Shown here one piece after another: positions 8,196 to 16,366 of a DNA stretch of 64,000 nucleotides. The stretch lies in the NCBI GenBank assembly GCA_016868035.1, contig VGID01000007.1, positions 33,728-97,727 of the forward strand. The letters run 5' to 3'. The notes below the pieces were generated by a model that had not been told where the DNA came from, made no database searches, and worked only from the letters and a program-made list of their open reading frames with translations. The translations under genes were made by a program, and so were the position numbers. The DNA comes from Betaproteobacteria bacterium (GTDB taxonomy: Bacteria; Pseudomonadota; Gammaproteobacteria; Burkholderiales; SG8-41). Numbering within the stretch: the first letter of the stretch is position 1; each line of letters starts with the position of its first letter.

Positions 8196-9260
8196 TCACA
8201 CGCCGTGGTGCGCCGGCTGGGCCATGGGGAGCTGCGGATCGCCCCGGCAAAACGGGCGGCGCCCGCCCAGCACACCCGATTCCTTGACGATTTCCCCCAG
8301 GTATTGCTCCTGGCGCGGGGACATCACATGGATCCCGGAGACTCCCCGGGTCTCTTTGATCTGCTGCATCAGTTCCACGCACAGCTTGCGCCCTTCCGCC
8401 GCCGGATTCTGCGCCTGCTCCAGGCGCCGGACGCATTCTTCGGGGATGTGCACGCCCGGCACGTGCGATCGCACCCAGCGCGCGGTGCGCGCCGATGGCA
8501 GCGCCCCGACCCCGACCAGGATGAACACCTTCTCGTGCAGGCCCATGTCGCACACCCGGTCCATGAAGCGCCGGAACAGCGGTATGTCGAAACAGTACTG
8601 GGTCTGGATGAACTGGGCGCCCGCCTCGACCTTCTTCTTGAGACGCAGCGGGCGGAACTCGTAGGGCGGGGAGAACGGATTCTCGGCCGCGCCGAGAAAA
8701 ACTTCCGGTCCCTTCGTGAGCGGCCGCCCGGACAGGAACCGCTTCTCGTCGCGCATGTAGCGGATCATCCGCAGCAGCGACACCGAGCCGAGATCGAACA
8801 CGGGCTTGGCGCCCGGCTGGTCGCCGACCTGTACCCCGTCCCCGGTGAGGCACAGGATGCAACCGACTCCCATGGCCGCAGCGCCGAGGACATCGCCCTG
8901 CATCGCGATGCGGTTGCGGTCGCGGCACGACATCTGCATCACGGGCGAGTAGCCGGCGCGGGTGAGGAGCGCGCAGATGCTGACGGCCGACATGTGGACG
9001 TTGGCGCCGGAGCCATCGGTCGCGTTGATGGCATCGACCCACCCGTCGAACACGGCGGCGCGCCGGTAGACCTCGTCCGGATCGACGGAATCCGGCGGCG
9101 CAAGCTCGGCGGTGACCGCGAAATGACCGGCTCGCAGCACCCGTTCGAAGCGGCTGCGCGAGTAATGGCCGGCGGGTTTCTCGGGCGGAGTGTCGTGGTC
9201 GAAAGGACCGCTCGCGCCGCCGTTCGCGGAGAGCATCGCCGGTGGCGTTCCCGCGTACAC
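8196..9260 (-). CDS. metF: 5,10-methylenetetrahydrofolate reductase (MetF)
   Basis: 354 residues. I chose the GTG at 9260, two bases after the stop of the MetV-like gene, because GGGAGG is placed eight bases upstream. The FAD-binding TIM barrel of MetF is clear: F-A-V-T-A-E-L-A-P-P-D (the conserved E-x-x-P-P), the central N-A-T-D-G-S-G-A-N segment, C-L-T-G-D-G-V, and A-G-A-Q-F-I-Q-T-Q-Y-C-F-D for the T-Q-x-x-F-D motif. The enzyme interconverts methyl-THF and methylene-THF. In this operon it most likely runs in the oxidative direction on methyl groups delivered by the corrinoid system, as for MetF2 of chloromethane degraders. The short tail after the barrel lacks the AdoMet-regulatory domain of eukaryotic enzymes. 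Confidence 0.92.
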   Translation of the reverse strand: MYAGTPPAMLSANGGASGPFDHDTPPEKPAGHYSRSRFERVLRAGHFAVTAELAPPDSVDPDEVYRRAAVFDGWVDAINATDGSGANVHMSAVSICALLTRAGYSPVMQMSCRDRNRIAMQGDVLGAAAMGVGCILCLTGDGVQVGDQPGAKPVFDLGSVSLLRMIRYMRDEKRFLSGRPLTKGPEVFLGAAENPFSPPYEFRPLRLKKKVEAGAQFIQTQYCFDIPLFRRFMDRVCDMGLHEKVFILVGVGALPSARTARWVRSHVPGVHIPEECVRRLEQAQNPAAEGRKLCVELMQQIKETRGVSGIHVMSPRQEQYLGEIVKESGVLGGRRPFCRGDPQLPMAQPAHHGV

Positions 9261-9262
9261 GG

Positions 9263-9763
9263 TCAGTTCCTCCCGCGCACGAGGTCGGCCGCCGACGCCT
9301 CGCGCAACCCTCGCCGCGCTTCCGCCGCTTCGTGCGTCACCCGCAGCCACGACGAGCGGTTCTTGAAGGTCTCGTCGATGTGCCCGTTGATGGTTTCGAT
9401 GTTGCCGGGATTGCGCATGCGCAGGCTGCCTTCATAGGCCTCGATCCACACGCACCGCATCTCCGGCTCGATCTCGCACATCCCGTCCGGCCGCACCCCT
9501 CCGCACGGACCGTTACGCAACGCTTTCGGACAGTTCATCGGGCACGACATCCCCGTGTGCGACAGGACGCAATGCCCGCACATCCGGCAGTCGAACAGGA
9601 ACCCCTTGACCGCCTTTTCGACCGTCGCGGCCGGCCCCTCGAGCCGCTCGTACCCGATACGCCGCCAGAGCGGGTCGAGCATCAGCATGAACGCGGCGAA
9701 GGTGTCGTACAGCCATTCGAGGCCACGGGCATGGCGCACGGACCACCGTCGCATCGCATACAT
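9263..9763 (-). CDS. MetV-like, cysteine-rich MTHFR C-terminal domain protein
   Basis: 166 residues. I preferred ATG 9763 to GTG 9772 because GGAGG then sits nine bases upstream. Residues about 58-105 hold a dense cysteine array, C-R-M-C-G-H-C, S-C-P-M-N-C-P, G-P-C-G-G and two more cysteines, which is the pattern of the zinc- or Fe-S-binding MTHFR C-terminal family. In acetogens MetV pairs with MetF to form a ferredoxin- or flavin-linked MTHFR. Tight linkage here (2-bp gap to metF, shared operon) predicts a MetFV complex. An N-terminal hydrophobic helix (A-A-F-M-L-M-L-D) may aid interactions. The electron acceptor is unknown. Confidence 0.85.
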   Translation of the reverse strand: MYAMRRWSVRHARGLEWLYDTFAAFMLMLDPLWRRIGYERLEGPAATVEKAVKGFLFDCRMCGHCVLSHTGMSCPMNCPKALRNGPCGGVRPDGMCEIEPEMRCVWIEAYEGSLRMRNPGNIETINGHIDETFKNRSSWLRVTHEAAEARRGLREASAADLVRGRN

Positions 9764-9862
9764 GACCGTCACCCTCCCGTGCCGCGTGTCACGCCCGTCT
9801 CCACGCGCGGCACCGAGCGCCCGCAGCGCGCGTCACGGGCGGCGGCGCGCTCCGCGCCCGGG

Positions 9863-11725
9863 TCAGGCTGCGACCTCCGCCGCGCTCGTCACCAGCTGCT
9901 GGCATACCTCCACCGCCTCGGGGGCGTTGTCCGCATAGCCGTCGGCGCCCACTTCCTTGGCGAATTCCCGCGTCACCGGCGCGCCTCCCACGATCACCGG
10001 GATCTTCAGCCCTTCCTGCTTGATCTTCTCGATGATCAGCTTCATGAACGGCATCGTGGTCGTGAGCAGCGCGGAGAGCCCGATCACGTCGGCATTCACC
10101 TGCTTCGCGGTCTCGATGATCTTCTCGGCCTTGGTGTTGACGCCGAGATCCACAACCTTGAACCCGGCCCCCTCCAGCATCATGCCGACGAGATTCTTGC
10201 CGATGTCGTGGAGATCGCCGAATACGGTGGCCATGACCACGGTTCCCTTGGGCTTGGATTTCCTCTGCGTCAGGATCGGCTTCAGGACCTCGAGGCCGGC
10301 CTTCATCGCCTTCGCCGCCATGAGCATCTCGGGCACGAAGAACTCGCCCGCCGCGAACAAATCGCCGACCCGGCCCATCGGCGGGATCAACCCCTGGTCG
10401 AGTATGTCCTGGACCGGCTCGCCGGCCGCGAGGGCGTCCTTGACGAGCTGGGTGCAGCGGTTGCCGTCGAACTCCATGACGGAGTCGTAGATGTCCTGGT
10501 AAATCTGCTTGCGCCCGGCTCTTTGCTGGTCCTCTTCCAGCGACTTCACCCCCATCCCCATGAAGCCCTTTCCGCCCGCGGCCTCGGGCGCGATGCTGTC
10601 GGGTCCGCTGAACACCTGGCCGGCATAGGGCCGGTCCCCCTCCCGGAAGCGCTTCACCGCTTCGACGGCGATCCGCACGTGCTCCGCCGGTGTCTGGGCG
10701 CTGAAGCTGCAGAAATAGAGGAAGAACTTCTTGCCGTGCGGACCGCGGCTGCCGACCTCCATGTATTCGTGGATGCGCTGCGTGATCTGCTCGGGCGTGC
10801 CTTTCTGCAGGATCAGGGTGCCCACGCCGAAGCTCAGCGCGCAGCCTTTCTTGTCCGCGTACGCGCGGGCGCGCTCGGTGCCGACGCGAAAGCAGTCCGG
10901 GTCCTGGATCTTGAGGTATTGCGGCGTCACTTCCAGCTTCGTGTCCCAGAACTTCTCGGCCTCCGCGGCGAAGGAATCGCCCCACCAGTTGTCGCAACGG
11001 ATTCCCGGCCCGTTCCCGCACAGCTTGCGCAGCTTCATCAGGTACGGCACCGAGAATTCGTAGAGCATGTCCTCGGTGATGAAGGGCAGCGAGCCGACCG
11101 CGTCCTTGCCGTTGGCAATCGTCGCGTCGGGAAGAACCTTGAAATAGGCCTGGATGTAGGGTGCGAGCACCTCCTCGACGATGAAGTCCATCAGCTTGTG
11201 GACGAACTTCGGATTCTCCTGAATCGCGACCACCAGCTTTTCGAACTGCAGGAGCTGGGCCGCCAGGTTGATCGGCGCGCAATAGTGGATGTGGTGGGTG
11301 AATCCGCTCAGTTCCTTGCAGATCTGCAGCGCCTCGAGAACCCATGGCATGCGGCCGGCCTTGAACGGGTCGGGCGCCTTGAGCCGCGCGAGGTCCTTCT
11401 CGTCACGGATGACCGGATGGGTGTTGTCGAGCGCGGGATAGAGTTCGTCGAACCAGGCCATCTGCCCGCCGAGGGCCTCGGCCTCGACCGAATAGACGTC
11501 CCAGACGAGATCGGGGACATCGAGCCCGAATTCCTTCTGCACGCTCAGGTTGCCGCGCACGAACACCTCCGGGTCGCTGAAGAACTTGCGCCCGTTGATC
11601 CCGCGATGCTTCATGCAGAACTCGGCCATCTGCGTGGTGACGGGAATGAAATCCGCGTCGCCGCCGTCCATGATGGTCTTGTACTGCCTCACGCCTTCGC
11701 TGAAATCGAACTCGTACCCGGACAT
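9863..11725 (-). CDS. CmuA-like fusion: UroD-type methyltransferase + corrinoid-binding domain
   Basis: 620 residues from ATG 11725, with GAGGAG upstream. Residues about 1-360 form a uroporphyrinogen decarboxylase-like (MtaA/MtbA/CmuA) methyltransferase barrel, with H-I-H-Y-C-A-P at the place of the zinc-binding H-x-C and F-L-Y-F-C-S near its end. About 390-480 is the helical B12-binding cap. The C-terminal ~125 residues are a Rossmann cobalamin domain with G-D-L-H-D-I-G-K-N-L; H506 is the expected lower Co ligand (D-x-H-x-x-G). Separate subunits are usual in methanogens, whereas this fusion and its length match chloromethane methyltransferase CmuA (about 67 kDa). It should demethylate an unknown donor onto its own cobalamin. 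It is the first gene of the cluster. Donor specificity cannot be read from sequence. Confidence 0.88.
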   Translation of the reverse strand: MSGYEFDFSEGVRQYKTIMDGGDADFIPVTTQMAEFCMKHRGINGRKFFSDPEVFVRGNLSVQKEFGLDVPDLVWDVYSVEAEALGGQMAWFDELYPALDNTHPVIRDEKDLARLKAPDPFKAGRMPWVLEALQICKELSGFTHHIHYCAPINLAAQLLQFEKLVVAIQENPKFVHKLMDFIVEEVLAPYIQAYFKVLPDATIANGKDAVGSLPFITEDMLYEFSVPYLMKLRKLCGNGPGIRCDNWWGDSFAAEAEKFWDTKLEVTPQYLKIQDPDCFRVGTERARAYADKKGCALSFGVGTLILQKGTPEQITQRIHEYMEVGSRGPHGKKFFLYFCSFSAQTPAEHVRIAVEAVKRFREGDRPYAGQVFSGPDSIAPEAAGGKGFMGMGVKSLEEDQQRAGRKQIYQDIYDSVMEFDGNRCTQLVKDALAAGEPVQDILDQGLIPPMGRVGDLFAAGEFFVPEMLMAAKAMKAGLEVLKPILTQRKSKPKGTVVMATVFGDLHDIGKNLVGMMLEGAGFKVVDLGVNTKAEKIIETAKQVNADVIGLSALLTTTMPFMKLIIEKIKQEGLKIPVIVGGAPVTREFAKEVGADGYADNAPEAVEVCQQLVTSAAEVAA

Positions 11726-11841
11726 CTCGACTCTCCTCACAGACATATACCCGGCCGTGCAAGCGCGGGCCGCACGCGTGGCGGCGCGCCAGCTGGCATC
11801 GGAAAGTATGCGGTTACGGGAATGCAGGCTTTCGGCATGCA

Positions 11842-11915
11842 CAGCCCTCTCGTCCCCAAAGGAACCGAACCAAGGAACGAAAGGGCTGGGACGGAGAACC
11901 GTCTTCGGAAAGCCC
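11842..11915 (-). promoter_or_regulatory. Competing stem-loops in the leader of the corrinoid operon
   Basis: CAGCCCT (11842-11848) pairs with AGGGCTG (11882-11888), extended inward by CGT/ACG pairs, giving a long hairpin. The same GGGCT can instead pair with AGCCC at 11911-11915, enclosing a small perfect stem GACGG-AGAA-CCGTC (11890-11903). Mutually exclusive stems about 120 bases before the CmuA-like start resemble a leader switch or attenuator. It matches no riboswitch class I know, and the role is inference. Confidence 0.35.
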
Positions 11916-12210
11916 GTTAAGCGCGCTTTGTATCGGGATCGGGCCGGAAAATCACCTGACTTCCGGCGCGTCCAAGCCGCTTCGGCAACTGGAATCATAG
12001 GTTAGTGGATCGGCCTGGTTCCGTCAAGAGACCGGCGACACGCGGCCTCGAAGCGCGCGCGTGCCGCGACCGAATTCACGGACTTCCCCGCATGGGCAGA
12101 ATCGTCCGCCGCGCCACGCGGATCGACTTCCCAATTCCGTTCCTTGGCGCAATCGCGGACCCGTGAACGCGATCGCGGTGCGCCATCCTTGCCCCGGCCC
12201 GATAATACCC

Positions 12211-12240
12211 TTGACCGTGTCAGGGGTTGTTGCCTAGAAT
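12211..12240 (+). promoter_or_regulatory. Sigma-70-type promoter for the phnC operon
   Basis: TTGACC (12211-12216), 18-bp spacer, TAGAAT (12235-12240). It points to the ABC transporter genes and would give a leader of about 310 bases. I see no Pho box of the usual spaced CTGTCAT type beside it. Confidence 0.45.
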
Positions 12241-12557
12241 CCAATCACTCCCCAGGATCGCTGCCGCGTTTGCGGCATGTCCGGCGGAAGTTACGGGCTC
12301 TTCCAACGCGGCGCCGCCGCTCCAGCCCTGTTTCAAATCATTCCGTACGGATCGGGCCGTCCATTGGCTGCGTCGCGCGTGAGTCACCGCGCGGCACGAG
12401 CGTTGTAACGAGGCGAGATCGTGCCGGGCGAAAGAAAAATGCGTGATCGGCCGTGTGAGGGTGCCACGAGCATCAGGGACGGAAGCGTCGAGAAAGGGCG
12501 GTTGCAACCGTGCGGTTGCAAGCACACCGAAAACAAGGCGCCGAGGAGGAGCCGTTG

Positions 12558-13382
12558 ATGTTACGCATCGAGGGGCTGACAAAGAAATTCGGCGAGCTCG
12601 TTGCCGTCGACAACCTGTCTTTCGAGGTGCCGACGGGACAGATGCTCGGGATTATCGGCCGCTCGGGCGCCGGCAAGTCCACGCTGCTCCGCATGATCAA
12701 CCGGCTGGCCGACCCGACCAGCGGCCGCGTCCTGTGCGACGACGCTTTCGAACGCGAGGTCGACGTCTCCGCCCTCAAGGGGCGCCAGTTGACCTTCTGG
12801 CGACGGAAGTGCGCGATGGTGTTCCAGCAATTCAACCTGGTCGCTCGCCTCGATGTCCTGACGAATGTGCTGATGGGACGCCTCAGCTATCAGCCGACCT
12901 ATCGCTCGCTGCTGAAGATGTTCACGCCGCAGGAGCGCGCGCTCGCGGTCATGACGCTGGACCGGGTGGAAATGGTCCCTTTCATCCTGCAACGCGCGGA
13001 CACGCTTTCGGGCGGCCAGCAGCAGCGCGTCGCCATTGCGCGCGCGCTGGTGCAGGAGCCGAGAATCCTGCTCGCAGACGAGCCGATCGCCTCGCTCGAT
13101 CCCCGCAGCGCAGCGCGGGTCATGGACATACTGCGCAGCATCAACCGCGAAGACGGCATCACCGTGATCTGCAATCTGCACACCATCGATACGGCGCGCA
13201 CCTATTGCGACCGGCTCCTCGGGATGCGCACGGGCCGGATCGTGTTCGACGGCCTGCCCGCGGCACTGGACCGGGATCGCATCCAGGAAATCTATGGTCG
13301 GGAAGGCGACGAGGAGGTTGACGAGACCGTCACCTCGACGGCCCTGCCTGGCAGCCGGATCGCACGAGCCGGGACGCGATAG
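12558..13382 (+). CDS. phnC: Phosphonate-type ABC transporter ATPase (PhnC)
   Basis: 274 residues from ATG 12558, with GAGGAGGAG just upstream. All ABC ATPase motifs are present: Walker [10 protein letters not shown] (34-42), Q-loop V-F-Q-Q-F-N-L-V, signature L-S-G-G-Q-Q-Q-R, Walker B I-L-L-A-D-E-P and switch histidine in I-C-N-L-H-T-I-D. The last motif and the R-x-A-x-x-Y-C-D-R that follows are typical of PhnC. It powers the PhnE permeases encoded downstream. The ~35 residues after the H-loop region form an acidic, then basic, tail that is longer than in E. coli PhnC. The operon starts close to, and divergent from, the corrinoid cluster. Confidence 0.9.
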   Translation: MLRIEGLTKKFGELVAVDNLSFEVPTGQMLGIIGRSGAGKSTLLRMINRLADPTSGRVLCDDAFEREVDVSALKGRQLTFWRRKCAMVFQQFNLVARLDVLTNVLMGRLSYQPTYRSLLKMFTPQERALAVMTLDRVEMVPFILQRADTLSGGQQQRVAIARALVQEPRILLADEPIASLDPRSAARVMDILRSINREDGITVICNLHTIDTARTYCDRLLGMRTGRIVFDGLPAALDRDRIQEIYGREGDEEVDETVTSTALPGSRIARAGTR

Positions 13383-13428
13383 CGCAAGCCGGGACCGGCC
13401 CAATCCGCACGCGCGAGGAGAGACGAAC

Positions 13429-13440
13429 ATGAGAACTTGA
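13429..13440 (+). other. Three-codon mini-ORF with duplicated ribosome binding site
   Basis: GCGAGGAGA followed by ATGAGAACTTGA encodes M-R-T-stop. The same arrangement, GCGAGGAGA then ATGAGA, recurs 84 bases later at the true phnD start. It may be a decayed duplicate of the phnD initiation site or a short upstream ORF that tunes phnD translation. Confidence 0.35.
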
Positions 13441-13512
13441 GAGCGATCGGGAAAGACGGCAGCGCAAGATGTGCAACGATCACCTGTAGCACAGACGCGA
13501 GGAGAAATGACA

Positions 13513-14457
13513 ATGAGACCTGCAAAGACATTGATGTTGGTCCTGGCCTTGGCGATGTTCGTCGGCGGCAGCCTGTTCGTCAGCGACAGTGCGACTGCCC
13601 AGACGGCGTCCGACTGGCGCAAGCAATTCCCGAAATTCCGCTACGGCGTGCAGGCTGTCGAGACACAGGTGGCGGCCATGACGCGCTACAAGGGATTCGG
13701 GGAATACATAAAGAGGAAGTTCGGCCTCGAGCTCGAGCTCTTCCTCTCCGCGGAATACGCGGGCGTCATCCAGGCGATCGGCGCCAAGCAGCTCGAGGTG
13801 ATGGACATGGGAGCCGCAGGCTACGCTGCAGCCTGGATCGAAACCAAGGGCGCGGTCGAGCCTCTGGTCGTTCCCACGAATCCCGATGGCACGATCGGGT
13901 ACTACGCGGTTGCATTCGTGCGCTCCGACAGCCCGTTCAAGAGCCTCGACGATCTGAAAGGCAAGGTCTGGGCCTGGGTGGAGCCGAACTCTTCGTCCGG
14001 CTACGTCTTTCCTCTGGTGGGCTTCCGCAGGATGGGGCTCGAGCCCGAAAAGCATTTCGGCAAGGTCGTCTTTTCCGGGGGACACGAGCAAAGCATCATC
14101 GGCGTGCTCGACAAGGCCTACGATGGCGCCATCACCTGGACCAACGATGTCGAGAAGCACACGCGGGGCGGTCTGCACATGATGTTGAGCCGCGGCGTGC
14201 TCAAGAAGGAGGACATCCGGATCATCTGGGTCTCCGATCTCATCCCCAACCCGGTAATCGCGATCCGCTCCGATCTGCCGAAGGAGATGAAAGACGAACT
14301 GCGGAACATGTTCCTCAACCTGCACAAGGACGACCCGAAGGTGTTCCGCGAGGTCGTGCGGGGCGAGTCGCAGGGCTACCGCGTGGTCGAGCATAAGGTC
14401 TATCAGATCGCGGTCGACCTGCGCCAGCAGCTCGCCAAGGAACGCCGCAAGAAGTAA
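13513..14457 (+). CDS. phnD: Phosphonate-type ABC transporter substrate-binding protein (PhnD)
   Basis: 314 residues. I preferred ATG 13513 to ATG 13507 because GAGGAG is then eight bases away. The N-terminus is a signal peptide: M-R-P-A-K-T, a hydrophobic core, and a probable cleavage after S-A-T-A-Q or S-A-T-A. The mature part is a type II periplasmic binding protein of the PhnD family, with R-Y-G-V-Q near its start, Y-A-G-V-I-Q-A-I-G, and the hinge K-V-W-A-W-V-E-P-N-S-S-S-G-Y; the S-S-S-G turn fits an oxyanion-binding loop. The ligand could be a phosphonate, phosphite or a related oxyanion, or a substrate of the neighbouring methyltransferase; sequence does not decide. Confidence 0.88.
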   Translation: MRPAKTLMLVLALAMFVGGSLFVSDSATAQTASDWRKQFPKFRYGVQAVETQVAAMTRYKGFGEYIKRKFGLELELFLSAEYAGVIQAIGAKQLEVMDMGAAGYAAAWIETKGAVEPLVVPTNPDGTIGYYAVAFVRSDSPFKSLDDLKGKVWAWVEPNSSSGYVFPLVGFRRMGLEPEKHFGKVVFSGGHEQSIIGVLDKAYDGAITWTNDVEKHTRGGLHMMLSRGVLKKEDIRIIWVSDLIPNPVIAIRSDLPKEMKDELRNMFLNLHKDDPKVFREVVRGESQGYRVVEHKVYQIAVDLRQQLAKERRKK

Positions 14458-14539
14458 CGGGGCGAGCGGCGAGCAACCATCGCGGCAGGGCGCGCAGCGT
14501 CGACGGGTGACGCTCGCGCCCTGCCGGGAGTAACGGTTT

Positions 14540-15415
14540 ATGCAGGCTGAGGCATCCAGCGCCCAGGTCAAGCGGTTCGAGGAGGAGTTCGCGCGCCTGC
14601 GCAAACAGCAGCGTCTCCAGCTGATCGGCTTTGCGATCGTCTTCCTCGTCGTATTCAAGTTCGCGGCCGATATCAGCAACTTCACGCCGCAACGGCTTGC
14701 CGCCGGCCTGCCGCGGATTGGCGAATACCTGAGCTTCACGCTGCCAGAGATCCGGCTCACGAGCCTGTTCGGCGATGTCGCTTACTGGTATTACGGGTTT
14801 TTCCGCTGGCTGGGGCTCCTGTTCGACACCATTTTGATCGCGCTGATGGCGACCATCTTCGGCGCGATCGGCGGGTTCATTCTTTGTTTCGCGGCATCGC
14901 GCAACCTGGCTCCGCATTTCTGGGTGTATTTCGTTTTCCGGCGCCTTGCGGAAATCGCGCGCACCGTGCCGGAAATCGTCTATGCCCTGATCTTCGTCGT
15001 CTCTTTCGGCATCGGCCCGTTCGCCGGCTTTCTTGCGCTCAGCGTGCACGCGACCGGCGCGCTCGGAAAACTGTTCGCCGAAGCGAACGAGAACCTCGAT
15101 GAGCGCCAGCTCGAAGGGGTGCGGGCCACGGGGGGTAACTGGTTCGAGGTCATCCGGTTCGCGGTGCTGCCCCAGGTCCTGCCCAATTTCATTACCTACA
15201 CGCTGTGGCGCCTGGAACTCAGCATCCGCTCCGCGGCCATCGTCGGATTCGTGGGCGCGGGCGGGATCGGACAGGAGCTCTATCACGCCATCAGCTTCAA
15301 TTACTACGAGGACGTGAGCGCGATCGTGCTGATGATCATCCTCACCATCACCATGATCGATCTCATCTGCGAAAAGATACGGCATCGCATCATCGGCAAG
15401 GAGAGCCTCCATTGA
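14540..15415 (+). CDS. phnE: Phosphonate-type ABC transporter permease (PhnE, first copy)
   Basis: 291 residues from ATG 14540, with GGGAG upstream. A charged cytoplasmic N-terminus (coiled-coil-like, about 1-25) precedes about six membrane helices. The EAA loop that docks on the ATPase reads E-G-V-R-A-T-G-G-N-W-F-E-V-I-R-F-A-V-L-P, and G-F-V-G-A-G-G-I-G follows, both typical of PhnE. Its TGA stop overlaps the TTG of the second permease, so the two are translationally coupled and probably form a heterodimer. Confidence 0.9.
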   Translation: MQAEASSAQVKRFEEEFARLRKQQRLQLIGFAIVFLVVFKFAADISNFTPQRLAAGLPRIGEYLSFTLPEIRLTSLFGDVAYWYYGFFRWLGLLFDTILIALMATIFGAIGGFILCFAASRNLAPHFWVYFVFRRLAEIARTVPEIVYALIFVVSFGIGPFAGFLALSVHATGALGKLFAEANENLDERQLEGVRATGGNWFEVIRFAVLPQVLPNFITYTLWRLELSIRSAAIVGFVGAGGIGQELYHAISFNYYEDVSAIVLMIILTITMIDLICEKIRHRIIGKESLH

Positions 15416-16332
15416 GCCTGAGCGCGGCTGCTATTGATACCGGGCAACTCTCGGTGCTGCGCGAGCGCCACCCGCGCGCTTTTTCGCTAACGCCGCGCGA
15501 GCGCGCGATCCGGCTCGCGCTGTTGCTCGGACTGCTCGCGTTCGTGCTGTTCTGTCTGTATCGCTTCGACGTCACGCCGGCCCGGATCATGAACGGCATG
15601 GACCGGTTCGGCAAGATCGCGGGAGCTCTGTTTCCACCGACGGCGAGGGATGTCTTCTGGGACTTGTTCAAGGCGATGATGGAAAGCGTCGCCATGGCCT
15701 TTCTCGGCACGCTGATCGCCGCCATCATCGCCGTGCCGCTCGGGTTTCTCGGCGCGCAAAATGTCCTGCCGATCCGGCTCCTGCGCTTTCCGATCCGCCG
15801 CTCGTTCGACTTCCTGCGCGGGACGGACGCCCTCGTCTGGGCGCTCGTCTACGTGCGCGCCGTCGGGCTGGGTCCGCTCGCCGGAGTGCTCGCGATCGCG
15901 ACCACGGACATCGGCATCTTCGCGAAGCTCTTCGCGGAAGCGATCGAGAATGTCGAGCGCAAGCAAGTCGAAGGCGTCCGCGCAGCCGGCGGCAGCGCGG
16001 TGAAGACGATGCGTTTCGGGATCCTCCCCCAGGTGCTTCCGATCATGCTGTCAAACGTGCTCTACATGTTCGAATCCAACACCCGCTCCGCGACGATACT
16101 CGGGATCGTCGGGGCGGGCGGCATCGGCTTCGCATTGTCGGACCGCATCCGTGCCCACCTTTGGGACGAGGTCGGATTCATCATCATCATGATCATCGTC
16201 GTCGTCGCGCTGATCGATTTTCTCTCGCACATGCTGCGCACCAAGGTGATCAAGGCCGGCACCAACCGCCCCCTGGTGCTGACCGAGGATGCGCCTACCT
16301 TCTCGGACGCCGATCGCGGAAAATCAAGGTAG
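15412..16332 (+). CDS. phnE: Phosphonate-type ABC transporter permease (PhnE, second copy)
   Basis: 306 residues. The start is TTG 15412, which overlaps the previous stop (TTGA) and has GGAGAG upstream; ATGs further upstream lie inside the first phnE gene. The protein shows the same plan as its partner: about six helices, EAA loop E-G-V-R-A-A-G-G-S-A-V-K-T-M-R-F-G-I-L-P, then G-I-V-G-A-G-G-I-G. The duplicated-permease layout phnC-phnD-phnE-phnE occurs in phosphonate, phosphite and related importers. A polar C-terminal tail of about 30 residues follows the last helix. Confidence 0.88.
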   Translation: MSLSAAAIDTGQLSVLRERHPRAFSLTPRERAIRLALLLGLLAFVLFCLYRFDVTPARIMNGMDRFGKIAGALFPPTARDVFWDLFKAMMESVAMAFLGTLIAAIIAVPLGFLGAQNVLPIRLLRFPIRRSFDFLRGTDALVWALVYVRAVGLGPLAGVLAIATTDIGIFAKLFAEAIENVERKQVEGVRAAGGSAVKTMRFGILPQVLPIMLSNVLYMFESNTRSATILGIVGAGGIGFALSDRIRAHLWDEVGFIIIMIIVVVALIDFLSHMLRTKVIKAGTNRPLVLTEDAPTFSDADRGKSR

Positions 16333-16366
16333 ACTAAAGGAATCCTGCGCGGGGAAGGAAACGAAC

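Larger units (their letters stand above)
11726..12557. other. 832-bp divergent intergenic region between C1 cluster and phn-like operon
   Basis: This is the largest non-coding stretch in the window. Short frames exist on both strands but have biased, arginine-rich translations and no ribosome binding sites, so I leave them out. It contains the inverted-repeat structure at 11842-11915 and a rightward sigma-70 promoter at 12211-12240. I looked for a cobalamin riboswitch B12 box on both strands and found none. I see no clear leftward promoter; a weak GATACAAA lies near 11930 on the minus strand. Confidence 0.6.

Noticed and set aside
9242..11920. 892-codon plus-strand frame opposite the CmuA-like and MetV genes
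   Set aside because: High-GC antisense shadow with H-, R- and L-biased composition; the minus strand carries clear family motifs and ribosome binding sites.
11726..12557. Cobalamin riboswitch ahead of the corrinoid operon
   Set aside because: I looked for the B12 box (GCCACTG-type core) on both strands and did not find it.
12002..12582. Short frames in the divergent intergenic region (80-120 codons)
   Set aside because: No ribosome binding sites, low-complexity arginine-rich translations, and no motif.
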